From assembly GCA_900315745.1 (NCBI GenBank), contig ONAG01000013.1:32944-96943 (forward strand): a DNA stretch of 64,000 bases, read 5' to 3'. The translations under genes were made by a program, and so were the position numbers. Each line of letters begins with the position of its first letter. Position 1 is the first letter of the stretch. Shown piece after piece: positions 1-9,331 of this stretch. The stretch is from an uncultured Prevotellaceae bacterium (GTDB lineage Bacteria > Bacteroidota > Bacteroidia > Bacteroidales > Bacteroidaceae). The notes under the pieces were generated by a model. That model was given only the letters and a program-made list of their open reading frames with translations, searched no databases and was not told the origin of the DNA.

Positions 1-196
1 TGGTCACGTTGTTGTCATCCTCGCAGATGTTTTCAAAACCACTTGGGGTGCCGTTGTATCCATCGCTGATTATCATCTTGTCCTTCACCACCAAAGCTCC
101 TACTTTGCGGCGTACACAATAGCTGTTTTCCGACCAAATGCGTGCCATCTTAAGATAGCGAAGGTCGAGTTTGTGCTGTTTGTCGGATGTGTTCAT
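1..196 (-). CDS. dCMP deaminase (ComEB-type), partial, cut by window edge
   Basis: The reverse strand reads from ATG at 196 to the window edge without a stop, giving 65 residues that begin MNTSDKQHKLDLRYLKMAR and contain the deoxycytidylate deaminase signature RRKVGALVVKDKMIISDGYN followed by GTPSGFENICEDDNN. This is the substrate-binding N-terminal half of a zinc-dependent dCMP deaminase, which makes dUMP for thymidylate synthesis. The zinc ligands (HAE and PCxxC) would lie beyond the edge. It starts 36 bases after the stop of the M3 peptidase and in the same direction, so the two are probably co-transcribed. Family identity is clear; only the extent is unknown. Confidence 0.88.
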   Translation of the reverse strand, partial: MNTSDKQHKLDLRYLKMARIWSENSYCVRRKVGALVVKDKMIISDGYNGTPSGFENICEDDNNVT

Positions 197-232
197 CTTG
201 AATCTAATATCTTGATGGGCTGTAATCGGATG

Positions 233-2320
233 TCAATTCTTCTTGTCTTTCTTGCAGCGGATACCGTTGCGTCGCAATAGGGCGTTGATGGTTGGCTCGC
301 TGCCACGGAATCTCTTATATAATACCATTGGATGCTCTGTGCCTCCACGTGAGAGTATGTTGTCGCGAAAACTTTGGGCTGTTGCCGTGTCGAAGATGCC
401 GTTTTTCTTGAACAAGCTGAAGGCATCGGCTTCCAGCACTTCCGCCCATTTATAGCTGTAGTACCCTGCTGAATAACCACCTGCCATGATATGAGAGAAC
501 TGGGTGGTCATGCAAGTGTCGGGCAACTGTTTGAATATTTGCGCCTTGGACCATGCTTTCTTTTCGAATGACAGCAAGTCGCCTGTGAATTCTTCTTTCT
601 GGGTGTAATAAGCCATGTCAAGCAAACCGAAGCTTACTTGGCGCATGCAACTGTAGGCTACCATGAAGTTGCGGCTCTTGACAATGCGCTCTATCAACTC
701 GTCGGGAAGTGGCTCTCCAGTCTCGTAATGATAGGCGAAGGTGCGTAGAAACTCCTTTTCCACTGAATAGTTTTCCATGAATTGGGAGGGCAGTTCCACA
801 AAATCCCACCATACATTGGTGCCCGACATGCTTTCGAAGCGGGTGTTGGCAAACATGCCATGAAGGGAGTGCCCAAACTCATGAAGGAAGGTTTCTACTT
901 CGCCAAGACTTAGAAGTGAGGGCTTGTTGTCAGTTGGTTTCGTCAGGTTCATCACCACACTAACGTGGGGACGTATGTTCTCGCCTTTGCGGTTGATGCA
1001 CTGGCCTTGGAAACTGGTCATCCACGCTCCTCCTTGCTTGCCCTTGCGGGGGTGGAAGTCTGCATAAAATACAGCAAGATAGCTTCCGTCATGGTCGAAC
1101 ACTTCGTAGGCTTTTACATCTGGATGATAGACGGGAATGTCTTTATTCTCGTGGAAAGTGATGCCATATAGACGGTTGGCAAGACCAAAGACTCCTTCTA
1201 TTACTTTTGTAAGCTCGAAGTAAGGACGAAGCATTTCAGAATCTATGTCGTACTTCTTCATTTGAAGCTTGTAAGAATAGTGGCTTAGATCCCATGGTTC
1301 AAGGACAAACGAGCGGCCCTCTATCTTTCTTGCCAACTTTTCCACTTCCGACAGTTCTTTTATCGCTGTAGGCTTGTAAGCGTCTATCAATTGGTCGAGC
1401 AAATGATACACGTTGCGCTTGTTGCTTGCCATGCGATTTTTCAATACGAAGTCGGCATAACTCTTGAAGCCAAGCAGTTGCGACTCTTCACGCTTCAGAT
1501 TGACAAGGCGTTTGCAAATGTCTATGTTGCTCAGTTCACCTTTTGTGCAGAGAGTGTTGCTTGCCATGTAAAGCTTGCGGCGCAGTTCACGGCGCGTGGA
1601 ATATTTCATGAATGGCATCATGCTTGGGGCGTCGAGTGTGAACACCCATCCTTCCATGCCTTGTTCCTTTGCTTCCTGGGCTGCTGCTTCACGAACACGT
1701 TCTGGCAATCCGTCAAGGTCGGATTCATCTGTTATCTGCATGGTGTATGCTTTGCGTTCCTTTCGGAGGTTTTGGGAGAACTGAAGTGCAAGAAGACTGC
1801 CTTCTTCATTCATCTGACGCAACTTTGCCTTGCCTTCATCGTCAAGCAACGCACCGCTTCGAGTAAAACTCTCGTATATCTTTTCAAGCAGCTGCTTCTC
1901 TTCTGGGGTGAGGCGTCTGTGATGTCGATGAACATGCTTTATTCGCTCAAATAGGTCCTTGTTGAGCATGATGTCGTTGGCATGTTGTGTGAGCAATGGC
2001 TCCATCTTCTGAGCGAGTGCCTCCATGTCGTCGTTGGCTTCTGCACTCAGCAGGTTGAAGAAAACGGTAGATACACGATCAAGTAGTCCATAATAGTAAC
2101 TGTCATCATCTTTGTTGAGGATGGTGTTGTCGAATGTGGGCTTCTCGGGATTGTGTATGGTCTTCTCTATTTGCTCTTTGTCACGACGCATTCCTTCTAA
2201 AAATGCTTCCTCATAGTCTTCAAGGCTGAAGCGGTCGAAAGGTAAGGTGTCGTGAGGAGTGTTGAATGGTTCGAAAAATGGATTGTTTCTCTTCGGGGAT
2301 TCTATATCGTTTTTTTCCAT
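233..2320 (-). CDS. dcp: M3 family oligopeptidase / peptidyl-dipeptidase (Dcp-like)
   Basis: A 695-residue zinc metallopeptidase of the thimet/Dcp (M3) family, which cleaves short peptides. The zinc site is visible: HEFGH at residues 480-484 and the third ligand E509 in the FVELPSQFMENY stretch. Full length matches the family's roughly 680-700 residues. The N-terminus (MEKNDIESPKRNN) is hydrophilic with no signal peptide, so a cytoplasmic peptide-recycling role is inferred, although many relatives in this phylum are exported. A TAAATTTG box about 40 bases upstream fits the chosen ATG. The deaminase gene follows it directly. Confidence 0.92.
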   Translation of the reverse strand: MEKNDIESPKRNNPFFEPFNTPHDTLPFDRFSLEDYEEAFLEGMRRDKEQIEKTIHNPEKPTFDNTILNKDDDSYYYGLLDRVSTVFFNLLSAEANDDMEALAQKMEPLLTQHANDIMLNKDLFERIKHVHRHHRRLTPEEKQLLEKIYESFTRSGALLDDEGKAKLRQMNEEGSLLALQFSQNLRKERKAYTMQITDESDLDGLPERVREAAAQEAKEQGMEGWVFTLDAPSMMPFMKYSTRRELRRKLYMASNTLCTKGELSNIDICKRLVNLKREESQLLGFKSYADFVLKNRMASNKRNVYHLLDQLIDAYKPTAIKELSEVEKLARKIEGRSFVLEPWDLSHYSYKLQMKKYDIDSEMLRPYFELTKVIEGVFGLANRLYGITFHENKDIPVYHPDVKAYEVFDHDGSYLAVFYADFHPRKGKQGGAWMTSFQGQCINRKGENIRPHVSVVMNLTKPTDNKPSLLSLGEVETFLHEFGHSLHGMFANTRFESMSGTNVWWDFVELPSQFMENYSVEKEFLRTFAYHYETGEPLPDELIERIVKSRNFMVAYSCMRQVSFGLLDMAYYTQKEEFTGDLLSFEKKAWSKAQIFKQLPDTCMTTQFSHIMAGGYSAGYYSYKWAEVLEADAFSLFKKNGIFDTATAQSFRDNILSRGGTEHPMVLYKRFRGSEPTINALLRRNGIRCKKDKKN

Positions 2321-2360
2321 ATCCTATTTGGTCGCAGTTGTGTGATGCAATTTCGAGATG

Positions 2361-2390
2361 CAAATTTAATTAAAACCTGCAATTTCGCAA
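2361..2390 (-). promoter_or_regulatory. Bacteroidetes-type promoter for the M3 peptidase
   Basis: On the minus strand a TAAATTTG -7 box lies at 2368-2361, with TTG at 2390-2388 nineteen bases upstream, matching the TTG/TAnnTTTG pattern. A second candidate, TACATTTG, is at 2427-2420. Confidence 0.6.
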
Positions 2391-2469
2391 AACAATTCAA
2401 CAAAGTTTTTGTTTTCATGCAAATGTAACCCCTGTTGTTAGTTTTTTTTTGCACAAGAGGTTGCTTCTT

Positions 2470-3150
2470 TCATGCCTTTAGCAATTCTTCGAGAGCTGGT
2501 ATGTGGATGCGCTCCCTGCCAAGAACTATTAGCCCATCTTGCTCCATGGCATGTAGTTCACGAGAAACATTCAGCCTGCTTTCACCTATTGCCTTTGACA
2601 AATCTTCCATCTTGACATACATAGTCTTCTCGCCAGCAGGCCTGTGGCAATGGTCGGAGAAGTATCTTACAAGCTTCTCATGTAGCGAATGAGGCGTGGG
2701 GCGCCACGGCTTGTGACTCAGACGTTGGATATGGGTGCTGATTATGTTTAGCAAGTTGATGCGGAATATTTCGTAGGTTTCTGTCAGCCTTATGACTTCT
2801 GCCTTGCTGATTGACATTATGTCGCAGCGTGTCAATGCGGTGAAATTCATGGTGTAGCGTTGGGTGAGGCCGAAAAGACTTTCCAGTTGCAACATGTTGG
2901 GGGCGTTCCATTGTTCTTCCACGCGAAAGGTGTGGTTGTCGCTATGCATCATGCTGTTCATCGTGCCTTTGATGAGGAAGGACAAATGACTGCACACAGA
3001 ACCTTCTTTCACTATGGTTGATGTCTCCGGAAATCTTACGAATTCAAATTTGGTGTGGCCTACCACCTCTGCCAGTTCGGTCTTGCTCATGCCCTGGAAC
3101 AGAGGGAGGCGAAGGAGCATGTCGTAGATTATAAGGCTTTCTTGTTCCAT
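2470..3150 (-). CDS. Crp/Fnr family transcriptional regulator
   Basis: A 226-residue regulator with an N-terminal cyclic-nucleotide-binding-like beta-roll (about residues 15-130) and a C-terminal winged helix (about 155-223) containing the helix-turn-helix MEDLSKAIGESRLNVSRELH. No Fnr-type cysteine cluster is seen, so an oxygen-sensing iron-sulfur cluster is unlikely; the ligand is unknown. I chose the ATG at 3150 rather than the longer frame opening at 3192 because it gives a TGATG overlap with the stop of apbE, the usual sign of translational coupling. It is the last gene of the malic enzyme operon. Confidence 0.85.
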   Translation of the reverse strand: MEQESLIIYDMLLRLPLFQGMSKTELAEVVGHTKFEFVRFPETSTIVKEGSVCSHLSFLIKGTMNSMMHSDNHTFRVEEQWNAPNMLQLESLFGLTQRYTMNFTALTRCDIMSISKAEVIRLTETYEIFRINLLNIISTHIQRLSHKPWRPTPHSLHEKLVRYFSDHCHRPAGEKTMYVKMEDLSKAIGESRLNVSRELHAMEQDGLIVLGRERIHIPALEELLKA

Positions 3151-4175
3151 CAGTCGCCAACAATCTTGCCTTTTAGCGATGGAGAGAACCAAACGGCATA
3201 TTCGCCGTCGTTGTCTGTGTAGATGAAATATGCCATCAGTTCTGGATGATTGGCAAGTATTTCCTTGGCACTTTCCATGCCCATCACCATGAATGATGTG
3301 GCATAGGCATCGGCTGTCGCGCAGTTGTCGGCAAGCACGGTGGCTGAAAGGAGACTATGCTGCACAGGACGTCCACTTTTGGGGTCGATGGTATGGGCAT
3401 ATTTCTTGCCGTCCTTGTAGTAGAAGTTGCGGTAATTGCCGCTGGTAGCCATTGCTTTGTCTGTAACATTCAGAATGGTTTGCAACTCCTGTGATGTCTG
3501 CAGTGGGTCTTCCGTGGGGCGATTGACACCGATGCGCCAGGGCAGACGGCTCTCGTTGACTCCACGTGTCACTATTTCGCCACCTATCTCTACCATGTAG
3601 TTTTGTATGTCATGGCGACCAAGCACACTGGCTACGACATCGCAACCATAGCCTTTGGCAACAGCACTGCAGTCGAGCATCACCCTATGGTCGCTCTTGT
3701 GGACATGACCTCTGTCGTCAAGAGTCACTTTTTCGTGACCTACTAATTGCAGAAGACTATCTACAGCATGTTCGTCGGGCGTTTCTCCTTTTTTGAAACC
3801 AAATCCCCATAAATTGACCAATGGGGCGACTGTAATGTCGAAAGCTCCCCTCGTATCTTTGGATACTTGCTGCGAGATGCGAAACACATCAGTAAACATC
3901 TTGTCCGCTGTCGCGTCCTCATTGTTGTTCACCTTTGTGATGATGGAGTGGGGGTTGAAGGGTGACAGCGAATTATCTACAGCGTCGAGAGCTTCCTTAA
4001 TCTCTTTGTGCAGGTCTTGGTCGCTTTGATATGTGACATGGTACATCGTTCCGAATATCTCGCCTTGGTTCTTTATGTATGGCATGTTGTGCTGTTGCCT
4101 GATGATTAGCACGGTGCCAACAATGAGCAAGATGAGAAAGGGAATCTGCCAAATGAGTTGCTTGCGTTTTGTCAT
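3150..4175 (-). CDS. apbE: FAD:protein FMN transferase (ApbE)
   Basis: 341 residues with one N-terminal membrane anchor (about 9-26) followed by an ApbE domain. Recognisable blocks are GEIFGTMYHVTY (41-50s), the DCSAVAKGYGCD segment and, near the C-terminus, HTIDPKSGRPVQHSLLSATV with the DNCATADAYAT metal/FAD-binding block. The family moves FMN from FAD onto a Ser/Thr of exported flavoproteins such as NqrC/RnfG and FMN_bind proteins. A possible substrate is encoded at 22,677-23,078 in this window. It sits between an outer-membrane protein gene (4-base gap) and crp (1-base overlap). Confidence 0.92.
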   Translation of the reverse strand: MTKRKQLIWQIPFLILLIVGTVLIIRQQHNMPYIKNQGEIFGTMYHVTYQSDQDLHKEIKEALDAVDNSLSPFNPHSIITKVNNNEDATADKMFTDVFRISQQVSKDTRGAFDITVAPLVNLWGFGFKKGETPDEHAVDSLLQLVGHEKVTLDDRGHVHKSDHRVMLDCSAVAKGYGCDVVASVLGRHDIQNYMVEIGGEIVTRGVNESRLPWRIGVNRPTEDPLQTSQELQTILNVTDKAMATSGNYRNFYYKDGKKYAHTIDPKSGRPVQHSLLSATVLADNCATADAYATSFMVMGMESAKEILANHPELMAYFIYTDNDGEYAVWFSPSLKGKIVGD

Positions 4176-4179
4176 GGGG

Positions 4180-4863
4180 CTATATGTCGATTGTTATGTT
4201 GAACATTCCGCCAAGGCGATTACTTCCAGATATGCCGTAACCGGGAACATACCATACCTTGTCCACACCTCCATTGCTGTAGAACAAACGCTTGCGGTAT
4301 CTCACGCTCCATCCTAAATGTACAGGTCCCCATATCTTGGCATCCACTCCGGCCGACAGTTCTGCCCAATGATAGTTGCACTTTGCCCCTTCTGCTCCGT
4401 AGTTGGCATTGCCTCCCCATACAGGGTCTTCCAGAACGGGGTGGGATATGTCGCAGCTGAAATAACTGAAAGCATATCGGGCGCCACCAAAAATGCGATA
4501 GACATCGTGCTTGTCCTTCATTAGGTTGTAGTCCATGCCAATGCGGAAAAAGGGGGCATTCGACTTGTAGGATATCAAGGTCACCACATCTTCATGTTTT
4601 GACAAGCCTACTCCTGCTTCTATTATCGGAAAGTATCTGTCAAGCAGGTTCAGCCTCAATGACGCCTCTATTTGGCCGTAGTCGCTCACGGCTCTTTGAA
4701 TTATGCCAACAAGGTCAACCGACACAGAGAAACCATTCACAAATGCCACACTGTCATAATCCTCGGAAAATGGTGCGGACTCTTGTGCATGGCTCTTAAA
4801 AGGACTCAACAGACTAATGGCCAGACTTGAAATGAATATGAATATTTTCGTCCCTCGTGTCAT
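4180..4863 (-). CDS. Secreted/outer-membrane beta-barrel-like protein, DUF6048-like
   Basis: 227 residues with a complete signal peptide (MTRGTKIFIFISSLAISLLSP...SHAQ). The mature part alternates hydrophobic and polar residues and ends VRYRKRLFY...GGMFNITIDI, typical of a small outer-membrane barrel. It resembles the Bacteroidales family I know as DUF6048, which sits beside DUF6452 lipoproteins; function is unknown. Its start overlaps the end of the lipoprotein gene by 50 bases, and because the signal peptide needs that start the overlap is probably real. Family assignment is from memory. Confidence 0.72.
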   Translation of the reverse strand: MTRGTKIFIFISSLAISLLSPFKSHAQESAPFSEDYDSVAFVNGFSVSVDLVGIIQRAVSDYGQIEASLRLNLLDRYFPIIEAGVGLSKHEDVVTLISYKSNAPFFRIGMDYNLMKDKHDVYRIFGGARYAFSYFSCDISHPVLEDPVWGGNANYGAEGAKCNYHWAELSAGVDAKIWGPVHLGWSVRYRKRLFYSNGGVDKVWYVPGYGISGSNRLGGMFNITIDI

Positions 4864-5287
4864 AGGTTACACTTGGTTTGGAGATGATTATGGTGTCGAT
4901 GGCATTTCTTGTCCATTCCACATTGGTGATGGTGTGGAAGAAAGCAGGCGAACAGTCAACCGACTCGAAATGGGGCGTGTCGGTCTTGTAGAGCGTCACC
5001 GTGTCGGTCAACGTGACGTGATTCTTGTCGGTAAGCATTAGTTGCATCCGGTCGAATGCATTCCCATAACTTACAGGAATGCTGAAATTTGTTATGTTGA
5101 CATCCTTGTTCAGCAGGGTTGCGGTACCATCCAAGCGTAACGCTACAACTGAAAGCGTGTCGTGGAGCGTGTCGGTGTCGCTGTGCACCATGTATTTTGC
5201 CGAAATGATGCTGTTTAGGGGGCAGTCTATGGAAGAACAACCTGCGGTCAATAAGGCCATGAAGACCAGTACGCTCATTTTTCGCAT
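4814..5287 (-). CDS. Lipoprotein, DUF6452-like
   Basis: 157 residues with a lipoprotein signal peptide ending in the lipobox LLTAGC (Cys17). The mature part carries the DCPLNS motif just after the cysteine and repeated short beta-strand segments. It looks like DUF6452, a Bacteroidales family of unknown role found next to DUF6048 proteins. It overlaps the glycosyltransferase by 13 bases upstream and the barrel protein by 50 bases downstream, so all three are likely translated from one message. Confidence 0.72.
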   Translation of the reverse strand: MRKMSVLVFMALLTAGCSSIDCPLNSIISAKYMVHSDTDTLHDTLSVVALRLDGTATLLNKDVNITNFSIPVSYGNAFDRMQLMLTDKNHVTLTDTVTLYKTDTPHFESVDCSPAFFHTITNVEWTRNAIDTIIISKPSVTYDTRDENIHIHFKSGH

Positions 5288-6237
5288 CGGATGGTCTCTT
5301 CTATTTGGTAGTCGTTTCTGGTGCTTGACGAACGGCTTATCAGGTCGCCTAAGAAACCTGCCAAGAATAGCTGGGTGCCTATCATCATCATTGTCAGGGC
5401 TATGTAGAAATAGGGCGAGTCGGTCACAAGACGTTGGGGAATTCCTCTACTTAGTGCAATTACCTTGTCGGCTCCTATTACTATGGCGGCGAGCAAACCA
5501 ATGATGAAAACAATGGTTCCCATGAAGCCAAACACGTGCATCGGCTTGCGGCCAAAACTGCTGAGAAACCATAAGGTCATCAGGTCGAGATAACCGTTAA
5601 CGAAACGGTTCAGACCGAATTTTGACTTTCCGTATTTGCGGGCTTGGTGATGAACCACTTTCTCGCCTATCTTGTCGAAACCGGCATTCTTGGCAAGATA
5701 TGGGATGAAACGGTGCATCTCGCCATACACCTCAATGTTTTTCACCACATCGCTGCGGTATGCCTTGAGACCGCAATTGAAATCGTGAAGATTCTTGATG
5801 CCGCTAATCTTGCGGACAGTGGCGTTGAATAGCTTTGTGGGAATGGTTTTCGACAATGGGTCGTACCTCTTCTGTTTGTAACCCGAAACAAGGTCATAAC
5901 CTTCAACCTTTATCATGCGGTAAAGTTCAGGTATCTCGTCGGGTGAGTCTTGAAGGTCGGCATCCATCGTGATTACCACGTCGCCCTTGGCTTCCTTGAA
6001 TCCGCAGAATAGGGCGGGGCTCTTGCCGTAATTGCGACGGAATTTTATGCCCTTGACATGCGTGGAATCATTGGTGAGCGATTCGATGACCGACCATGAA
6101 CGGTCGGTGGAACCATCGTTGATGAATATCACCTCGAACGAGAACCCATGCTCGTTCATGACTCGCTCTATCCAGGAATATAACTCGGGAAGAGATTCTT
6201 CTTCATTGTATAAAGGCACTACAACAGATATGTCCAT
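5275..6237 (-). CDS. Family 2 glycosyltransferase, polyprenyl-phosphate type, membrane-anchored
   Basis: 320 residues. The GT-A domain has NDGSTD (40-45) and the metal-binding DAD at 92-94 (ITMDADLQDSPDE). Two C-terminal membrane helices follow (about 231-256 and 268-295). This is the GtrB/DPM1-like layout, transferring a sugar from a nucleotide donor to a lipid phosphate at the inner membrane. It lies 25 bases after the DUF4199 gene, a pairing common in Bacteroidales. The sugar is not predictable. Confidence 0.88.
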   Translation of the reverse strand: MDISVVVPLYNEEESLPELYSWIERVMNEHGFSFEVIFINDGSTDRSWSVIESLTNDSTHVKGIKFRRNYGKSPALFCGFKEAKGDVVITMDADLQDSPDEIPELYRMIKVEGYDLVSGYKQKRYDPLSKTIPTKLFNATVRKISGIKNLHDFNCGLKAYRSDVVKNIEVYGEMHRFIPYLAKNAGFDKIGEKVVHHQARKYGKSKFGLNRFVNGYLDLMTLWFLSSFGRKPMHVFGFMGTIVFIIGLLAAIVIGADKVIALSRGIPQRLVTDSPYFYIALTMMMIGTQLFLAGFLGDLISRSSSTRNDYQIEETIRCEK

Positions 6238-6262
6238 AACCTTTTGTTTTATTGTTCGATTA

Positions 6263-6799
6263 TTAGTGGTGTCGGAAACTCACATACAAGGCGGTGGTGA
6301 GGCTTATGAAAAATCCTGCCATCACGTTGGTCCACAATAATTGCAACGCCATGTCGATGGGGCGGAGTGAATGAAGCATGTCTGTTATTTGGCGTATCAT
6401 GCTTTTCGTGTATCCAAGTGCTTCCATCATCTTCATGTTTTCCTTGTCTGTAAGAAACGACGTGTAATTGTTTATGAGAGAACCGTGGTCGAAAAATTGG
6501 AAGTATGCCCATTGGCATATTGCCATTATCAGAGATGCGTAGAACACGGTGAGGAATGAGTGTGCATAGGCATGTCGATACGAAATGCACTTTTCTGGCA
6601 GCTTTTGGCTGTAGGAATCGGTGAGCATGGCAACATAGAATGGAGTGAACACTAAGGTGGCAATCCATAGGAAACCGCAGAAGGGATAGTGGAAACTACA
6701 TACGAAAAGTGCGAAACTCACAATCCACAATATGCCTAATTTGCCTCCCGAAACCCGTGCGTATGCACGCATGTATGCATATTTCTCGCTGACAGTCAT
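6263..6799 (-). CDS. DUF4199 family inner-membrane protein
   Basis: About 178 residues starting MTVSEKYAYMRAYARVSGG, with four predicted membrane helices and the C-terminal LWTNVMAGFFISLTTALYV segment, as in DUF4199 proteins. Function is unknown; its steady position just before a GT2 glycosyltransferase suggests a link to the lipid-linked sugar. I chose the ATG at 6799 because the longer frame to 6856 would run into the malic enzyme reading frame, whose stop is 16 bases upstream. Confidence 0.8.
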   Translation of the reverse strand: MTVSEKYAYMRAYARVSGGKLGILWIVSFALFVCSFHYPFCGFLWIATLVFTPFYVAMLTDSYSQKLPEKCISYRHAYAHSFLTVFYASLIMAICQWAYFQFFDHGSLINNYTSFLTDKENMKMMEALGYTKSMIRQITDMLHSLRPIDMALQLLWTNVMAGFFISLTTALYVSFRHH

Positions 6800-6815
6800 G
6801 GCAACATCTTGATTG

Positions 6816-9107
6816 TTATTGAAAACTCCTCTTGATCTTGTCCACGTATGCATCAATGACTGCCACTGCCGTAATGCTTACTATATCGCGAACGCTGCTG
6901 CCGTAGTCGGCAAAATGTATTGGCTTGTTGAGACCCATCTGGATGGGACCTATCACCTCGATGTTTGGTTCCAATGCTTGTATCATCTTGTACGACGATC
7001 TCGCACTTGTCAGATTTGGGAAAATCAGTGTGTTCACGTCCATGCCTTTCAGTCGGTTGAAAGGATACAGAGAGTCGCGCAGTTCGCGGTCGAGGGCGGT
7101 GCTTATCTGCATTTCGCCATCAATGGGAAGGTCGGGCATCTGCTGGTGCAACTTGGCGACAGCCTCACGCACCTTTCGGCTGCCGTCTGATTGGTCGCTG
7201 CCGAAGTTGGAGTGGCTGATGAGGGCTATTCGGGGATGTTCGTTGAAGAATCTGACAGCCGTGGATGCCAACTTTGCAATATCGACAATCTGGTCGGTGT
7301 CAGGGTCGTTGTTTATCAATGTGTCGGCTACAAACAGGGTGCCTCGCTGGGAGTTGATGATATGCATCGTACCGAAATTCTCGTATTCCGGCCTTACGCC
7401 TATTATTTCCTTCACCACCTTCAACGTGTTGGAGTATTTTGTGTAAAGACCTGTGATGAAGGCATCGGCTTCGCCTGTCTCCACCATCATCATGCCGAAA
7501 TAGTTGCGCTCGAACATCTTGTCGTTGGCTTCTTCGAAAGTGTAGCCATCGCGCTGGCGCTTCTCAGTTAGTATGTGCGCATAGCGTTCGCGGCGTTCTG
7601 CTTCACGGTCGTGGCGCAAATTGATTATTTCTATGCCTTCCAAACTAAGGTCCAACTGGTCTGCCAATTTCATGATTCGCTCGTCGTTGCCAAGCAGGAC
7701 GGGGTAACAGATTCCCTCTGCCTTGGCTTGTACGGCAGCTTTCAGCATGGTGGGGTGTATGCCTTCTGCGAACACCACTTTTTGTGGGTGGGCGCGTGCC
7801 GTGTCGTAAAGCTTGCGAGTTACCTTGGTCTGAAGGCCGAGCATTTGCCTAAGTCCGTTCTTGTATTCCTCCCAATCGGTGATGGTGTGGCGTGCCACGC
7901 CACTGTCGATGGCTGCCTTGGCAACAGCTGCGGATACTTCGGTGATGAGGCGGGGATCCACAGGCTTGGGTATGAAATAGGAAGGACCAAATGTCAGGTT
8001 GTTCACTTTGTAAACATCATTGACAACATCGGGAACAGGCTGCTTTGCCAAGTCGGCTATGGCGTGGACAGCTGCCATCTTCATTTCCTCGTTGATGGCG
8101 GTGGCGTGCACATCGAGTGCTCCACGGAATATGTATGGGAAGCCTATGACATTGTTGATTTGGTTTGGATAATCTGAACGGCCTGTTGACATTAGCACGT
8201 CGGGACGGGAGTCCATGGCATCCTCATAGGATATTTCGGGAACGGGGTTGGCAAGTGCAAATACGATGGGAGCTTCTGCCATTGAGCGCACCATGTCTTT
8301 TGTCAGTACGTTGCCTTTGGACAAGCCGACAAACACGTCGGCTCCTCTTACCGCTTCTTCCAGTGTATGCACGTCTGTGCGGTTGGTGGCAAAGAAACGT
8401 TTCTGCTCGTTCAAGTTCTCGCGATCGCTGGTGATGACGCCTTTCGAGTCAAGCATGAGGATGTTTTCCTTCTGTGCACCCAATGCCATGTATAGTTTGG
8501 TGCACGAAATGGCTGCCGCACCTGCTCCGTTCACCACAATCTTCACTTTGCTGATGTCCTTGCCGTTCACCTCAAGGGCATTCTTCAGACCTGCTGCTGA
8601 TATGATGGCGGTGCCGTGCTGGTCGTCGTGCATCACGGGGATGTCGAGTGTCCGCTTCAGACGCTCCTCAATGTAGAAACATTCCGGAGCCTTGATGTCT
8701 TCAAGGTTGATGCCGCCAAAAGTGGGGGCTATCTTTTCTACTGCCTCGCAGAATTTCTCGGGATCTTTCTCGGCTACTTCTATGTCAAAGACATCTATGC
8801 CTCCATATATCTTGAACAGCAACCCTTTGCCTTCCATCACGGGTTTCCCGCTGAGTGCGCCAATATCGCCAAGGCCAAGCACTGCGGTGCCGTTGCTTAT
8901 GACTGCGACAAGATTTCCCTTGTCGGTATATTTGTACGCCTCGTCGGCATTGTCTTGTATTTCAAGACATGGGTATGCCACTCCTGGAGAATAGGCAAGG
9001 CTTAGGTCGGTTTGGGTGCGGTAGGGCTTGGTGGGTGATACTTCTATCTTTCCAGGCCTGCCGCTCTTGTGGTAGGCTAATGCTGCCTCTTTTGTTATCT
9101 TTACCAT
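6816..9107 (-). CDS. maeB: NADP-dependent malic enzyme with C-terminal phosphotransacetylase-like domain
   Basis: 763 residues: malic enzyme N-terminal domain (about 1-160, with [16 protein letters not shown]), NAD(P)-binding domain (about 165-400, with [12 protein letters not shown]) and a phosphate acetyltransferase-like domain (about 430-760, with [11 protein letters not shown]). It decarboxylates malate to pyruvate; the C-terminal domain in MaeB homologues is regulatory rather than catalytic. I chose the ATG at 9107 ([13 protein letters not shown]) instead of the frame opening at 9206, since a TACCTTTG promoter box lies between the two. It is the first gene of the operon running down to crp. 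Confidence 0.94.
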   Translation of the reverse strand: MVKITKEAALAYHKSGRPGKIEVSPTKPYRTQTDLSLAYSPGVAYPCLEIQDNADEAYKYTDKGNLVAVISNGTAVLGLGDIGALSGKPVMEGKGLLFKIYGGIDVFDIEVAEKDPEKFCEAVEKIAPTFGGINLEDIKAPECFYIEERLKRTLDIPVMHDDQHGTAIISAAGLKNALEVNGKDISKVKIVVNGAGAAAISCTKLYMALGAQKENILMLDSKGVITSDRENLNEQKRFFATNRTDVHTLEEAVRGADVFVGLSKGNVLTKDMVRSMAEAPIVFALANPVPEISYEDAMDSRPDVLMSTGRSDYPNQINNVIGFPYIFRGALDVHATAINEEMKMAAVHAIADLAKQPVPDVVNDVYKVNNLTFGPSYFIPKPVDPRLITEVSAAVAKAAIDSGVARHTITDWEEYKNGLRQMLGLQTKVTRKLYDTARAHPQKVVFAEGIHPTMLKAAVQAKAEGICYPVLLGNDERIMKLADQLDLSLEGIEIINLRHDREAERRERYAHILTEKRQRDGYTFEEANDKMFERNYFGMMMVETGEADAFITGLYTKYSNTLKVVKEIIGVRPEYENFGTMHIINSQRGTLFVADTLINNDPDTDQIVDIAKLASTAVRFFNEHPRIALISHSNFGSDQSDGSRKVREAVAKLHQQMPDLPIDGEMQISTALDRELRDSLYPFNRLKGMDVNTLIFPNLTSARSSYKMIQALEPNIEVIGPIQMGLNKPIHFADYGSSVRDIVSITAVAVIDAYVDKIKRSFQ

Positions 9108-9143
9108 AATGAGTTTGACGTGTTGTCTTCTTGAAATTTGGGG

Positions 9144-9174
9144 CAAAGGTAGTCGTATTTTTTGAATTATCCAA
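9144..9174 (-). promoter_or_regulatory. Promoter of the maeB operon
   Basis: Minus-strand TACCTTTG at 9151-9144 with TTG at 9174-9172, spacing 20 bases. This is one of the best consensus matches in the window and fixes the maeB start downstream of it. Confidence 0.75.
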
Positions 9175-9275
9175 CTAATTTTCAACAAAGGTATAAGGTG
9201 ACGCAAAAATAGTAGGCAATACAGTAATGATAAGCCTTTTTTGCGGGGTGTGCTTGATTATTCGCTTATATCATC

Positions 9276-9306
9276 TTGCTTTAAGGCAATAAAAGAAGTA
9301 TGTTTG
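9276..9306 (+). promoter_or_regulatory. Promoter of the beta-helix lipoprotein gene
   Basis: TTG at 9276-9278, 20 bases, then TATGTTTG at 9299-9306. The expected transcript start near 9312 favours translation from ATG 9332 over ATG 9320. Confidence 0.7.
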
Positions 9307-9331
9307 CGTTATTATACTAATGGCTTTTATC

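Noticed and set aside
1391-1954. 187-residue plus-strand ORF
   Set aside because: It is the antisense shadow of the M3 peptidase gene; cysteine- and phenylalanine-rich with no family features, and no promoter.
7575-8177. 200-residue plus-strand ORF
   Set aside because: Antisense to maeB, where the real frame has full conservation.
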